Assembly: GCA_964291275.2 (NCBI GenBank)
Contig: OZ219799.1
Location: forward strand, 1,922,001-1,986,000
DNA: 64,000 bases
DNA from: Bin80 sp964291275
Lineage (GTDB): Bacteria; Bacteroidota; Rhodothermia; Rhodothermales; Bin80
Direction: 5' to 3'
How positions within the stretch are numbered: position 1 is the first letter of the stretch; every line of letters begins with the position of its first letter. Below, piece after piece: positions 1 through 9,000 of this stretch. The notes under the pieces are model-generated. The model was not told the origin of the DNA and did no database searches. It saw only the letters and a program-made list of their open reading frames with translations. The position numbers and the translations under genes are program-made.

Positions 1-75
1 ATGGCCTGGGTCTGCCCCCCATGCAACCACTGATCCCGCCATTGGCCGTACCGGTCCTGCATTCCGGCCCGCTGC

Positions 76-528
76 TCAGGAATCCCTTCCGGCGTTTTTT
101 TTTGACAGCGCCCGATACAATGCGCTGAAGTGGATGCTGATCTGGAAGTGCTCGCTGACCCGTTCGGCGAGTTTGCGGATGCTCGTATCGCCATGTTGCT
201 CCAGATACGTGTGGGCAAACGCCACCACCTCGGGGGTGATTTTTCGCGGCCCCCGGGGTCCGCGACGTCTTGGAATTAACGCCTGTAGCCCACCCGCGCG
301 ATAATCCCGCTTGAGCCGTACACAGGTCGGAACAGACATCCCATACCGATCTGCCGTTTCTTTGAGGGTTGTGTTTTTGGTGTGCGAACGGATCATCTCG
401 TAGCGGACCTGCAGCAGATCGTTCGGATCGAAGAAGGAACTGTTGGCAAACAGGGCATCGGCGACCGATTCCGGGCGTGAGTTGAGCGTTCCGGACGCGC
501 GCAGGCGTTTGAGCTTGGTATTGGACAT
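76..528 (-). CDS. Insertion-element helix-turn-helix protein (150 aa), probably first part of a frameshifted transposase
   Basis: The protein has a helix-turn-helix of the transposase type: residues about 55-75 (ETADRYGMSVPTCVRLKRDY) are a classic recognition helix, followed by a basic RRRGPRGPRK stretch and a second helical domain. This resembles the DNA-binding N-terminal part of IS630-like or related transposases. It has no DDE catalytic residues of its own. The last codons lie in a run of nine A (minus strand, positions 99-107), and the +1 frame after the run stays open to the left edge. The gene may therefore be the 5' part of a longer product made by slippage. It lies downstream of a DUF5372 gene on the same strand, separated by a 139-bp AT-rich gap (529-667) that holds a small inverted repeat (566-572 with 597-603). 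The DNA-binding role is inferred from the motif. Confidence 0.7.
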   Translation of the reverse strand: MSNTKLKRLRASGTLNSRPESVADALFANSSFFDPNDLLQVRYEMIRSHTKNTTLKETADRYGMSVPTCVRLKRDYRAGGLQALIPRRRGPRGPRKITPEVVAFAHTYLEQHGDTSIRKLAERVSEHFQISIHFSALYRALSKKNAGRDS

Positions 529-667
529 TGGGCCACATTAAATGATTAAAATAGAAGATACATAACGCACGACAATTTTGCAACAATCTGCCGCAATCGT
601 GCGCTATATTTGCAATATATCGCATTAATTCTCTATTTGTTGCACAATTCATGATCATTATGTTGTT

Positions 668-1075
668 TTATTGTTGATCATCTAAAAGCACATCCACAAA
701 GGCCCTCAACGCCACCAGGTCGTCAACACGGAAGAAGGCCCGACCCGACGATACCCGCTCAAAGTCGTCCACGATACGTAGATCGGTCCACGCTCTGGGA
801 AGACACCGAAGCGTGTCCTGATCCACAATACAGCGCACTAATTGCACATTTCCGGTTGTGAGAACGTGTTGGCGCCGCAATTTTCGACCGTACCACGGGT
901 GGAGAGGGTGGGTGACTTCTACCCAGTCCTCAGCCCTACTTGAAGAAGCCTCCTGGGGAGAAGGGGCATCCTCTTGAGAGCGTGATGTGTCCGCCGGTTT
1001 CGCATTTGGAAACCTGCGATAAATCCATAGCTGAACCCACAGAACTCCATCTCGTAGATGGGCTCCAAGATACAC
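668..1075 (-). CDS. DUF5372-family protein (IS-associated, y4bD-like)
   Basis: The core, from about residue 50 (WVEVTHPLHPWYGRKL) to the C-terminus, has the 'VTHPxHPxxGRxxxL' signature that I associate with DUF5372 / Rhizobium y4bD-like proteins, which travel with helix-turn-helix and recombinase genes in insertion elements. The function of the family is unknown. The open frame starts at 1075, but its first ~18 residues are encoded by group II intron sequence. The element junction is near 1020, so the native start is unclear and no ATG lies between the junction and the conserved core. It is followed on the same strand by the helix-turn-helix gene at 76-528, which supports a single element. 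The family assignment rests on recall of the motif. Confidence 0.6.
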   Translation of the reverse strand: MYLGAHLRDGVLWVQLWIYRRFPNAKPADTSRSQEDAPSPQEASSSRAEDWVEVTHPLHPWYGRKLRRQHVLTTGNVQLVRCIVDQDTLRCLPRAWTDLRIVDDFERVSSGRAFFRVDDLVALRAFVDVLLDDQQ

Positions 1076-1554
1076 TTCACCATCGCATACTGGACGATCT
1101 TATCTTCCAGGGCTGCAATCCCGAGCGGTCGTGTACCCCCATCTGGCTTGGGTATATTTACCCGCCTGCTTGGGGTCGCTCGAAACGATCCGCGGTGTAC
1201 ACGCGTGCATAGATCCTCTATTCGATGATCCAGGTCCGCGCCATACGCCTTCCACGTCATGCCGTCCACCCCCGGTGATGCATCCCGCTTTAATGCGAAA
1301 TACGCCGCTTTCAGTGAATCCACATTGATGTGGTGCAGAAGCGTTGTAAGTTTCTCCTTCGGGTTCCGTTGTACGAACTCCCGTATCCGCGCAATCCCCT
1401 GGTGCACACGCGCCCATTTCTGCGCATGGTGTGTGGTGGGATATTGCGGATTCCCCTTGGGTAGAGGCCTTCGCTCCGACAGCTCCGCAGATGGTCCCTT
1501 GTTCGCTGACTTCTTCGCTACTATGCCTCTATCTGACTTCTCCTTCTCGTGCAT
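1021..1554 (-). pseudogene. ltrA: Group II intron reverse transcriptase/maturase, N-terminal fragment
   Basis: The first 178 residues are typical of bacterial group II intron-encoded RT/maturases: KSANKGPSAEL near the start, then LLHHINVD, ALKRDASPGVDGMTW (RT0 and start of RT1), IPKPDGGTRPLGIAALEDKIVQ (RT1-RT2) and FCGFSYGF. A full protein has about 420-560 residues. Here homology stops abruptly at GFSYGF (position about 1021). The frame then runs into unrelated residues encoded by the neighbouring IS sequence, so the catalytic YADD box, the maturase domain and intron domains V/VI are absent. Upstream (1555-1772) about 200 nt of intron-like RNA remain, including a 'ggacctgggaggtctcc' stem near 1613-1629, but this is too short for complete domains I-III. 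The element is therefore truncated on both sides. Confidence 0.85.
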
Positions 1555-1772
1555 CTTAGTCTATGGCGTCTTCCGCCTTCTCTAAGCGGCCCTGTTCGAC
1601 AGCAGGACAAGATGGAGACCTCCCAGGTCCCCGCAAAATGCGTACATGCGTCCATGAGGTCTTCGACACCGTGGGCCCGCTTATCGTCTCACCATAACAA
1701 CGATCCGCGTGTTGCCTTCGACCAAGTTTACAGCCTCGGCAGCCCAAATGATAAATATTTGGCTCTTCACTT

Positions 1773-1910
1773 TTATGAGTGGGTAGCCTGTTTTTGGAGG
1801 TCTTCGGGGTACAGATCCAGTCCTCCGAGATAGAAGTAAATTGCATGGGCAAACCGCTGTTTGTTTCGGAATCCACGCGCACGAACTTTCTTTTTCAAAC
1901 GAATTCCCAT
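1773..1910 (-). pseudogene. Transposase C-terminal remnant (45 codons, ISL3-like?)
   Basis: This short frame is preceded immediately by an in-frame TAG. It encodes KKKVRARGFRNKQRFAHAIY followed by FYLGGLDLYP and reads like the last part of a DDE transposase, where a 'RARGFRN..RF..AIYF' block follows the catalytic Glu. The catalytic part is missing. I think of ISL3-type elements, but the family is uncertain. It lies just upstream of the group II intron remnant on the same strand, suggesting the intron once sat next to or inside this element. Confidence 0.35.
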
Positions 1911-1941
1911 CTATTGGCTTATTGCCATGTCCGATCAGAGC

Positions 1942-2199
1942 TTAGTCAGTGGTTGTTAATTCTTTACGCCAATCCAACCAGTACTTTACGATCATGCTGC
2001 CCATAACCACCAATATGGCTGATCCCCAAAGGTCCCCTCTACTTGGTGCAAGTGCTCCGAAAGATGCCAAGGGGAGGGTGAGTCCGAGAGTCATGAAAAA
2101 CTTTGTCCGAGTTGTTAATGGTGGACGAATGAGTTTGATTGGCCCGAGCCAACTCAGCACGATCAAGGTTAAGGTTGCGAAAAATAGAATGTCCCGCAT
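1942..2199 (-). CDS. Small hydrophobic membrane protein (85 aa), unknown
   Basis: The ATG-started frame encodes two to three hydrophobic stretches: residues about 3-20 (ILFFATLTLIVLSWLGPI), 34-50 and 58-74, ending in a charged tail (YWLDWRKELTTTD). The amphipathic layout and charge distribution look like a genuine inner-membrane protein, but no family is recognised. It stands alone between mobile-element debris and the minus-strand defence relic. A chance hydrophobic frame cannot be excluded. Confidence 0.4.
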   Translation of the reverse strand: MRDILFFATLTLIVLSWLGPIKLIRPPLTTRTKFFMTLGLTLPLASFGALAPSRGDLWGSAILVVMGSMIVKYWLDWRKELTTTD

Positions 2200-2779
2200 T
2201 GTTCAGTTGTGTTATGTCTGGAGAGTATACGGTTTATTTATCAAATACATATCGCCCGTAATTGGAACCTGCCATACTACATCAGTCGATTGTCACTTGG
2301 GACTACGCCAGTTTTTACCAGAAATGGGAAATTGGGTCAATAATCAGAGAATTAGACTGGGAAATCAATCCAGTTCAACTCAAATGGGAAACTGCGGGGA
2401 GAATCTGTGCTCGTCAAAGATGGAAGAGAAAGAGCACACCCAGGCCAGAGTTCTCTGATACCACATAAAACTTTATGTTATGGGGGAAGAATATCGTTGA
2501 ATCCTGCCTGACCAAACCCGGATTTCCCTTGCCGCCTGCGACTATTGTTGGTTCGTTGAAAAGTCGATGATCATGCCAATCAATTTGGTCGTTGGATCCG
2601 TGTACCGAAACATGCTGTAGCCTCCGCTCTGTGTCCCAGCATCCAGAGCAATGTAGGGATCGAACTGCCATCCCATCCGTGACCTTCAAGCCATTCGAAC
2701 GTTGCAGAGTTGTATCGATAACTCGGTCACGTTACTTTCCAAGTTGCATTCGCCAGAAGGGTTACTCACTGAGATCGCA
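2200..2779. other. Intergenic, mostly without recognisable genes
   Basis: No convincing gene was found in these 580 bases. A 44-codon minus-strand frame (2542-2676, MGWQFDPYIALDAG... to ...IIDFSTNQQ) has protein-like composition and could be the tail of a decayed gene. An in-frame stop lies just upstream and I recognise no family. Three loose copies of an 'atgggaaa' motif lie between 2320 and 2395 without clear meaning. Confidence 0.4.
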
Positions 2780-3898
2780 CTATTCGTTCGACAGAACTCC
2801 CTCTAGATGTGAGTTCAACAACCTCCATCGCTGACCCATACGTTCGAGATCTCCAGAAAGAATGACCATTGCTTTATCCTTGTGGGCCTGAACGGCCCGT
2901 TCGTAGTCCCGACGTTCCAATAATGCTGTAACCGACTGGGATTTCTGATCAACAAAAGTATTCAAACGAATCGTTCCATCCTCATCGCCCTCCCCACGGG
3001 TCAGTAACCGAACGTGCCCATGTAGGCGGACATCGGGTTGCGGTGCGTGTTCTCGGAACGAGCGGGCCGCTTCCTGCAACATAGGAGCATCTGTGCCGCC
3101 GAAGCGCACGGCGTTCTGCTGCGGCACCGTTACCGGTCGAGTCCGTGCCCAGGATACACTCACATCGAGTGTTGGAAAGGATCTGATGATCCGGGCCAAA
3201 GCTTCACATAGGTTAGCACTCACACCGCTTTCCACTGCTTCTTTGAACGCGTCCCCATTTCCTACGGTTGTCCGTTCCACGGCCAGACGTGCCGCAACTA
3301 AAGCTTTCATTAAGCGGACCGTCAGCTGCCGCTCAGGGGGTGCATCTCGATCCGAAACACCGGGTAATGACAATTGGATCGGCGGTGGTACGACTGGTGT
3401 TAATAGTGTCACGATGAAGCTTCCCTGGTCTGTCTGCCCCAAACGAATTCCCGCCAGAAGATCCGTCGCGCTACGATTCGCTCCGGCTCGGTAGACCGTT
3501 TTCAGCCCACCGAGGGAGCATGCCGCAGCCAGCAGCATATCGTGGGTGCCTCCGATGAGGTCCACGCCTTTGTTCAGGGGCACGCTACCATCTTGGCTCT
3601 CTCCTGCCCGCACGCGAATGATATCGCGGTCTGCCGTCACGAGCGAACGGTAAACACTGGTCTCATCCTGGCCCCCAACATGGGCGAACACCTTGATCAA
3701 TTCCGCCACCACGCTCGCGTAGTCCCCTAGACGTTCTGTCCGCGGGACGATGACCTCCGGCCGGTCGTCACCAACATAGATATCCGAGTGTACACGATAA
3801 GCCTCATGCCGCTTCCAGCCGGCAGCGTGTGCGTACGCGGAAAGGGCTGTTGGCGATACTGCCAACAATGCATTACGATCGTATATGTGGACTTGCAT
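2780..3898 (-). CDS. Unknown 372-aa protein of the HsdS-DUF4365 relic operon
   Basis: The gene has a complete frame from ATG (3898) to stop with no recognised domain. The sequence is soluble, with no signal peptide or membrane segment. Two thirds of the way in lies a short run of prolines (VVPPPIQLSLPG, about residue 170), and the C-terminal half is helical and Arg-rich. Its start codon shares one base with the stop of the preceding DUF4365 gene (TGATG), which indicates translational coupling and a shared role. Upstream in the same direction is an HsdS tail, so this is probably an accessory gene of a type I restriction or related defence locus. That role is inference from context. Since the upstream partner is broken by an antisense intron, expression of this gene may also be impaired. 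Confidence 0.75.
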   Translation of the reverse strand: MQVHIYDRNALLAVSPTALSAYAHAAGWKRHEAYRVHSDIYVGDDRPEVIVPRTERLGDYASVVAELIKVFAHVGGQDETSVYRSLVTADRDIIRVRAGESQDGSVPLNKGVDLIGGTHDMLLAAACSLGGLKTVYRAGANRSATDLLAGIRLGQTDQGSFIVTLLTPVVPPPIQLSLPGVSDRDAPPERQLTVRLMKALVAARLAVERTTVGNGDAFKEAVESGVSANLCEALARIIRSFPTLDVSVSWARTRPVTVPQQNAVRFGGTDAPMLQEAARSFREHAPQPDVRLHGHVRLLTRGEGDEDGTIRLNTFVDQKSQSVTALLERRDYERAVQAHKDKAMVILSGDLERMGQRWRLLNSHLEGVLSNE

Positions 3899-4200
3899 CA
3901 GATTTCTCCAGTCCTAGACTTTTCCATCAGATCTCGCAGAGTTTTGACATCCAGTACGTTACATTTGGGGATATGAATCGTAACGGTGTCTTGGTCAATG
4001 ATATTCTCGCAGTTCTGTTGCAGACTGAGCCAATAGGCTCGGCGCCGGAGTACGAGTTCCTCATCGGTTACTGTCATCCAAAGCGACTCGTCCTCCGGGA
4101 GTTCCAGCACCACGAGCAGTCGGGGCGTCTGTGTCTCGTCGCGGAGGTCTTGGTAGTTCTTGATGGACGTGCGCCGTGGAAAGGCGCTTTCCTGTGGCGG

Positions 4201-5032
4201 GTGCGAACCCCGCCCAACACCTGTCGCTCCGGTTGGTAGCGGCCTTAGCGTATTATGGAGGTAACGACATGATATGAAACACTGAGGTTTAACGGGCTAC
4301 GCGAGTAGCTTAGCGACCATGCGGGCCGGAACGCGTAGTGAACGTCGAGCAGGCCTCGAAACGGATAATGTGAGTGTCGACCTTCCGTCCATATGGGGAA
4401 GACTGGTACGTCTTGGGAAGTGAGCGACAAGCGCACCAAGACGGCTCACCGGGGTATTGGCGCTGGCACGCATGGAAGATCAGGGAAGTAGCAACACGGG
4501 AAGCCCTGTCGGTGCTGAGGCACACGGCAACCGGAACTCCGTAAGGAGCAGGCCGGTCCGGCAGGGTGGCGGAGTGGTCCGTAGTACCGCAGACGCGGGG
4601 TAACGCCCGTTGAGGAAAGGGACCGCAGGGTTGGAGGGCAGATAATAAGGACAAAGGGCACCGGAAAAAATGGCAAGGCCTAACATCTGGAAAAATGTCA
4701 GTGCGTCCGGCATCTGCACATGCATAAGTGAAGGGATCGTCAAAGCGACGGTGCTGGCGGGGCGTAGCGAGGCCCGTCCGCATGCCATGCGAAGTTGGGC
4801 TGTCCGCAGGCAATGTGCCATTGTCTGCATAGCGGGCAGGACTGTACTGAAGCATGGTAATCCGAGTACGAGCCGCATGATCCACCTGGAGAGCCGGGTG
4901 CGGGAAACCCGCACGCCCGGTTCGGAGAGCAGGGGGCCGGAGACGACTTATGGGAGCCTGACTGAGGGCCAAAGCGAAAGCGATGGAATTGCCACAGGAC
5001 CCTAAGAGCACCGCGCCGGCCTCCTGACTCTA
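4201..5032 (+). mobile_element. ORF-less group II intron inserted antisense in the DUF4365 gene
   Basis: The 5' end is GTGCGA at 4201, matching the group II 5' consensus. The body has the dense GC-rich stem pattern of domains I-III (for example 4540-4660), and a textbook domain V hairpin follows at 4891-4924. The 3' boundary lies near 5031-5033, judged both by an AY-like end (...ctctac) and by restoration of the DUF4365 frame; it is not resolved to the base. No reverse transcriptase is encoded in the ~830 nt, so mobility would need a maturase in trans, and the only RT seen nearby (1021-1554) is a fragment. The 3' part after domain V is about 105 nt, longer than the usual domain VI, with potential outer (GGGGGCCGG near 4930 with CCGGCCTCC near 5017-5025) and inner pairings. 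Confidence 0.85.
4891..4924 (+). ncRNA. Group II intron domain V hairpin
   Basis: The 34-nt element GAGCCGGGTG CGGGAAACCC followed by GCACGCCCGGTTC matches the conserved domain V fold. It has a lower stem GAGCCGGG/CCCGGTTC, an upper stem with GCGGG/CCCGC and a GAAA-type tetraloop. The catalytic AGC triad lies at the 5' side (the AGC of GAGCC). Domain V is the most conserved part of group II introns and fixes the orientation as plus strand. Confidence 0.9.
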
Positions 5033-5256
5033 CAGGTGGAAGGACAGGAAACCATCACGACGTTCGCGTAATTCCGTTGTAGCTTTCAATTGCAGATCAA
5101 GTGCGGGATGACGCGGTCCTCCTGCTTGAATACGCAAATCAATGCTGTCCCGATCCGGCTCGGGCACTGAAGTTAAGTAGCCAACGCGTGCTGCAAGTGC
5201 TTTGACGTACACTTTGGACATCGCCTCCTTTCGATCCGAGGATGTAAGCAGCACAT

Positions 5257-5592
5257 CTACCATGGTCTTGTCTCTCCAGAGACGTTCGCATCGGAAATTC
5301 GGATCTCCCCGAAAATAAGCTTGGGGAGGAGAGTATCACGAAGAGCGGCGGGGGTGCAGATGTTTGTTTTATTTGCTTCGTTAGCAGCCCGCCGCTCCAA
5401 GGAACGTGAGAACGTATCGGAGAATTTCTCCACCACATAATTTGGGAGGGCTACACCTATTTGTTGCTCATGTTTACCACCTGGCACAAGAGATTTTATC
5501 TCAAAATCACGTTTTTTGCATTGTTCTTGGATACAGAAAGGTCGGTAAAGATTCCATCCGAGACGTGAACGTTCGCGCACGTTTACTTGCAT
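5257..5592 (-). pseudogene. hsdS: Type I restriction specificity subunit (HsdS), C-terminal fragment
   Basis: The last ~60 residues (VVEKFSDTF...AALRDTLLPKLIFGEIRISDA) match the C-terminal end of HsdS, where a coiled-coil helix leads into the hallmark 'LRDTLLPKLISGEIRV' motif. The two target-recognition domains and the central conserved region are missing: the first ~50 residues show no HsdS similarity. An intact HsdS has about 400 residues. The fragment overlaps the start of the DUF4365 gene by 7 nt, as in a normal hsdS-accessory operon. No hsdM or hsdR is present in the window, so this is the remnant of a deleted type I system. Confidence 0.75.
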
Positions 5593-5979
5593 GATGCTTG
5601 CGGAATAGATATCTACGAAATTGACTGTGGTCAGTGACCGTTAGAATTGCGATTGAGGCTCTCCTCCCAGATTGAGGATTTTCGGGTTTTCTCAAGGGTT
5701 ACAGATTCTGCTCCTAGGCTGGTACAATTGGACGTGTATGGAGTTCAGAGGGAAGCGTCCCCCGGCCTTTTTGTGCAAATGTACGGCATAGCCCCTTTCC
5801 TCCACAAGCGGAAATGGCAAAGGATGGGGGCTTCCGAATTTTGGGTCTTTGTTGAAGCAATTCCAAAGGCAAGTCTGTGATGCTCGGATTACAACTCGCT
5901 TTCGTTCAGGTGTACCGCTCAGAGTCGGTTTAGTGGGCATCATGTGGGTGGTCTTTGCGTTTCCATGGGGCGTACTGAT
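5593..5979. other. Intergenic, no gene identified
   Basis: These 387 bases lie between the divergently oriented HsdS relic and the type ISP gene. Short frames on both strands show no recognisable domain or convincing composition. The distal end leads into the predicted promoter of the restriction-modification gene. Confidence 0.5.
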
Positions 5980-6010
5980 TTTGTTAGTAACTTCGATATC
6001 TCTATACTTG
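5980..6010 (+). promoter_or_regulatory. Bacteroidota-type promoter of the type ISP gene
   Basis: TTTG at 5980-5983 and TATACTTG at 6003-6010 are separated by 19 nt. The Bacteroidota housekeeping consensus is TTTG-N19-TAnnTTTG, and this matches 11 of 12 (4 of 4 in the first box and 5 of 6 fixed positions in the second, plus correct spacing). Transcription would begin about 7 nt downstream, near 6017. That lies after the possible GTG at 6012 and just before the ATG at 6033, which decides the start codon. Confidence 0.5.
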
Positions 6011-6032
6011 GGTGAGCGTTCCAGATACGATT

Positions 6033-9000
6033 ATGGCTGAACATGACATAGATAAAATTCTTGAGGGTTGGCGACAGCAGGCGAGCGAAGCAGGCTATAA
6101 CAGAGAGCGGGATAAGGGGACAGCATTTGAGGATCTGTGCAGAGCCTTTCTCACACATGATCCTGTTCAAAAGGATCAATACCAGACCCCGTTGGGCTAT
6201 GCGGACTGGGCACGGGAGCGGGGGCTGTCCGAACAGGACATCGGAATTGATCTGGTTGCTAAGCTTCGTAATACCGGGGGCTGGTGTGCGGTTCAGTGTA
6301 AGTTCTGGGCCGAGGATAAGACGCTTCAGAAGAAGGAGATAGATTCTTTTCTGGCCTCTTCGGGCAGGAAGGAGTTTACGCGCCGTCTGGTTATTGACAC
6401 GACTGGTAAGCGTTGGAGTAAGCAGGCGGAAGATACAATCCGTTCCCAGAGCGTGCCGGTGACGCGCCTTGGTCTACATGATCTCCGGAAGAGCCCAATT
6501 GACTGGGCGAAGTACATCAGAGTAGATCAGGTTGTACGGAAGGAACCGAAAAAGACGCCTCACCCGCACCAAGAGGAGGCGATCCACAGCGTATTGTCTG
6601 GTCTCAGTAGGCCTGGATCGAGAGGAAAGCTGCTCATGGCTTGCGGCACGGGCAAGACATTCACCTCGCTTCGCATTGCGGAAGAACTGATAGGTACAGG
6701 TGGTCGGGTATTATATCTCGTTCCCAGTCTGGCCCTGATGTCGCAGACTGTACGGGAATGGTCCGCAGATGCACGGTTTCCGCTCCGGGCATATGCAGTA
6801 TGTTCAGATGCACAGGTCGGCCGTGTTCGACGCCGAAACGATGATCGCATTGATATGGATGTGCTGGACCTAGCTTTTCCAGCGACAACGGATGCAGCTA
6901 AGCTGGCTCAGGAGGCAAATCTGGAATTAAGAGATAGGTTAACGGTCGTCTTTGCTACGTATCATTCACTTCCTGTGGTTGGGAAGGCGCAACGCGAGTA
7001 TGGATTGCCAGACTTTGACCTCGCGATCTGTGACGAGGCACATCGTACAGCAGGGGCCCGGATCAAGGGGGAAGTAGACAGCCACTTTGTGCAAATCCAT
7101 GATCAGGAGCAGGTGCGAACTGACCGTCGTCTGTACATGACGGCAACGCCCAAAGTGTACGCATCTTCTGCACGCAACAGGGCTGGCAAGGTGAATGCAA
7201 CACTATGCTCCATGGAAGATGAGGATATTTATGGCTCGGTACTCTATGAGATCGGTTTTGGTAGCGCAGTAGAGCAGGGGCTTTTGACGGACTACAAAGT
7301 GATAGTACTCACGGTTTCTGAAGAGGAGGTTGCTCGTGATGTGGGTGGATCAATATCCAAGTACGAGTTAAAACTTGGTGACGCAGGCAAGCTCATTGGT
7401 TGCTGGCGCGCCTTGTCGAAAATAGATGCAGAGGAATTTCCAGAGGATGACCATTTACCCATGCGCCGGGCGATTGCCTATTGTCGGGACATCAAAACCT
7501 CCAAGTTACTAGCAAAGTTTTTTCAAGAGGTTACACATCAATACCGAAAATCTGAGGCGGCAAAAGGAGAGGCTGATAAGCTCATTGAATATGATATTGC
7601 ATCGGAGCATGTAGACGGGACATTCAATGCGCTCAGTCGGGTAGAGCGTCTAGAGTGGTTGGATGCGGTGCAGCGGCAGGATCAAAGATGTCATGTGCTT
7701 TCAAATGTTCGCTGTTTGTCCGAAGGCGTAGATGTTCCTGCACTGGATGCGATTTTGTTCATGCATCCTCGCAAGAGCCAGATTGAAGTGGTTCAGGCAG
7801 TGGGGCGAGTCATGCGCCGCTCCGTGGGTAAGAACATGGGCTACGTCGTCCTACCCGTAGTTGTTCCAGCTGGTGCAGATCCGAATGAAGAGTTAGACCG
7901 ACGAGATACGTTCAGAGTGGTATGGCAGGTACTGAACGCTATCCGCTCGCATGATGAGCGCTTTGAAGCAATGCTCAATCTGCTTGAAGAAGGCAAGTCC
8001 GGCAAGCATTTGGGGATCATTGCACTGTCGGACTGGCAGGAGAGGTCAAAACCGTCCATCCCAACTATTATTGGAGATCCTAAGCTCACAGGAGATGATC
8101 TAGGTAAAACCCAAGATTCAGACGAAAATCAAGAAACCCAGAATACCAACGGAATCCAGTTATCAATAGAGTTTGATCTTCCAGCAGCGATCCGAGCAAA
8201 GATTGTTGAAAAATGCGGGAATCGGCGGTACTGGGATGAATGGGCAGAAGATGTTGCGGAGATTGCACAGAAGCATATTATTCGCATTCGGGATATGGTG
8301 AATCGCCATGAGGATGCACAAGAGGTATTTAAGTTCTTTCTTGAAGAATTGCAGGATGATCTGAATGAGGGCGTCTCCGAGCAGGATGCGATTGAGATGC
8401 TTGCACAGCACATGGTCACGCGGCCTGTATTTGAAGCGCTACATGGCGATGGGCGATTCGTGGATCAGAACCCGATCAGCACAGGGATGCAACTGGTGCT
8501 TGACGTGTTGGAGCCGGCCAATATTGAAGTGGAGGCGGAGAGTATGGATGAATTCTATGCGAGCGTGGCCCGTCGCGCCAAGGCCGCAAACACGCCGATG
8601 GCCCGGCAGAAGATCATCACGGATTTGTATGATAAGTTCTTTCGGAATGCTTTTCCGAAGACAGCGGAGCGATTGGGGATCGTTTATACGCCGATTGAAT
8701 TGGTGGATTTTGTTTTGCATTCGGTGGACGAATTATTGCGGGATGAATTTGGGCAGTCACTCTCATCAGAGGGGGTGGAGATCCTGGATCCGTTCACAGG
8801 AACGGGTACTTTTATCACGCGCATCATCCAGAATGGTCTGATCAGTCCTAAATCTTTGGTGCAGAAGTATGCATCCGAGATTCACGCCAACGAGATCATG
8901 CTCTTGGCTTACTACATTGCTGCAGTGAACATTGAGGGAGCATATCATGCGGCTACGAAGGCGGATGATTATAGCCGGTTCCAAGGAATCATTCTGACGG

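Larger units (their letters stand above)
3898..5263 (-). pseudogene. DUF4365 gene interrupted by an antisense group II intron
   Basis: Two pieces fit one DUF4365 protein. The N-terminal piece (5263 to about 5033) contains SKVYVKALAARVGYLTSVPE, DSIDLRI and LQLKATTELRE, the nuclease-like D...QxK core. The C-terminal piece (4200 to 3898) contains KNYQDLRDE, PRLLVVLELPEDE, WMTVTDEELVLRRRAYWLSL and VTIHIPKCNVLDVKTLRDLM, all typical of the family. If the intervening 4201-5032 is removed, the frame continues as FHLPPQESAF...KNYQDLR without a stop. The inserted intron reads on the opposite strand, so it cannot splice from the DUF4365 mRNA; translation stops at a TAG directly after FHL. The start overlaps the HsdS tail by 7 nt, and an internal ATG (MSKVYVK) is an alternative start. 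DUF4365 proteins are often found beside restriction-modification and other defence genes; the biochemical function is unsettled. Confidence 0.85.

Noticed and set aside
566..603. Inverted repeat CGCACGA...TCGTGCG between the DUF5372 and helix-turn-helix genes
   Set aside because: It has only a 7-bp arm and no T-run, so a terminator is unlikely and an operator cannot be supported.
2320..2395. Loose repeats of 'atgggaaa'
   Set aside because: Three short copies with irregular spacing and variable flanks; no CRISPR-like or tandem-repeat structure.
4310..5011. 233-codon minus-strand open frame across the group II intron
   Set aside because: It is antisense to the structured intron RNA, has low-complexity Pro/Arg/Ser composition and no domain; a frame created by GC-rich stems.
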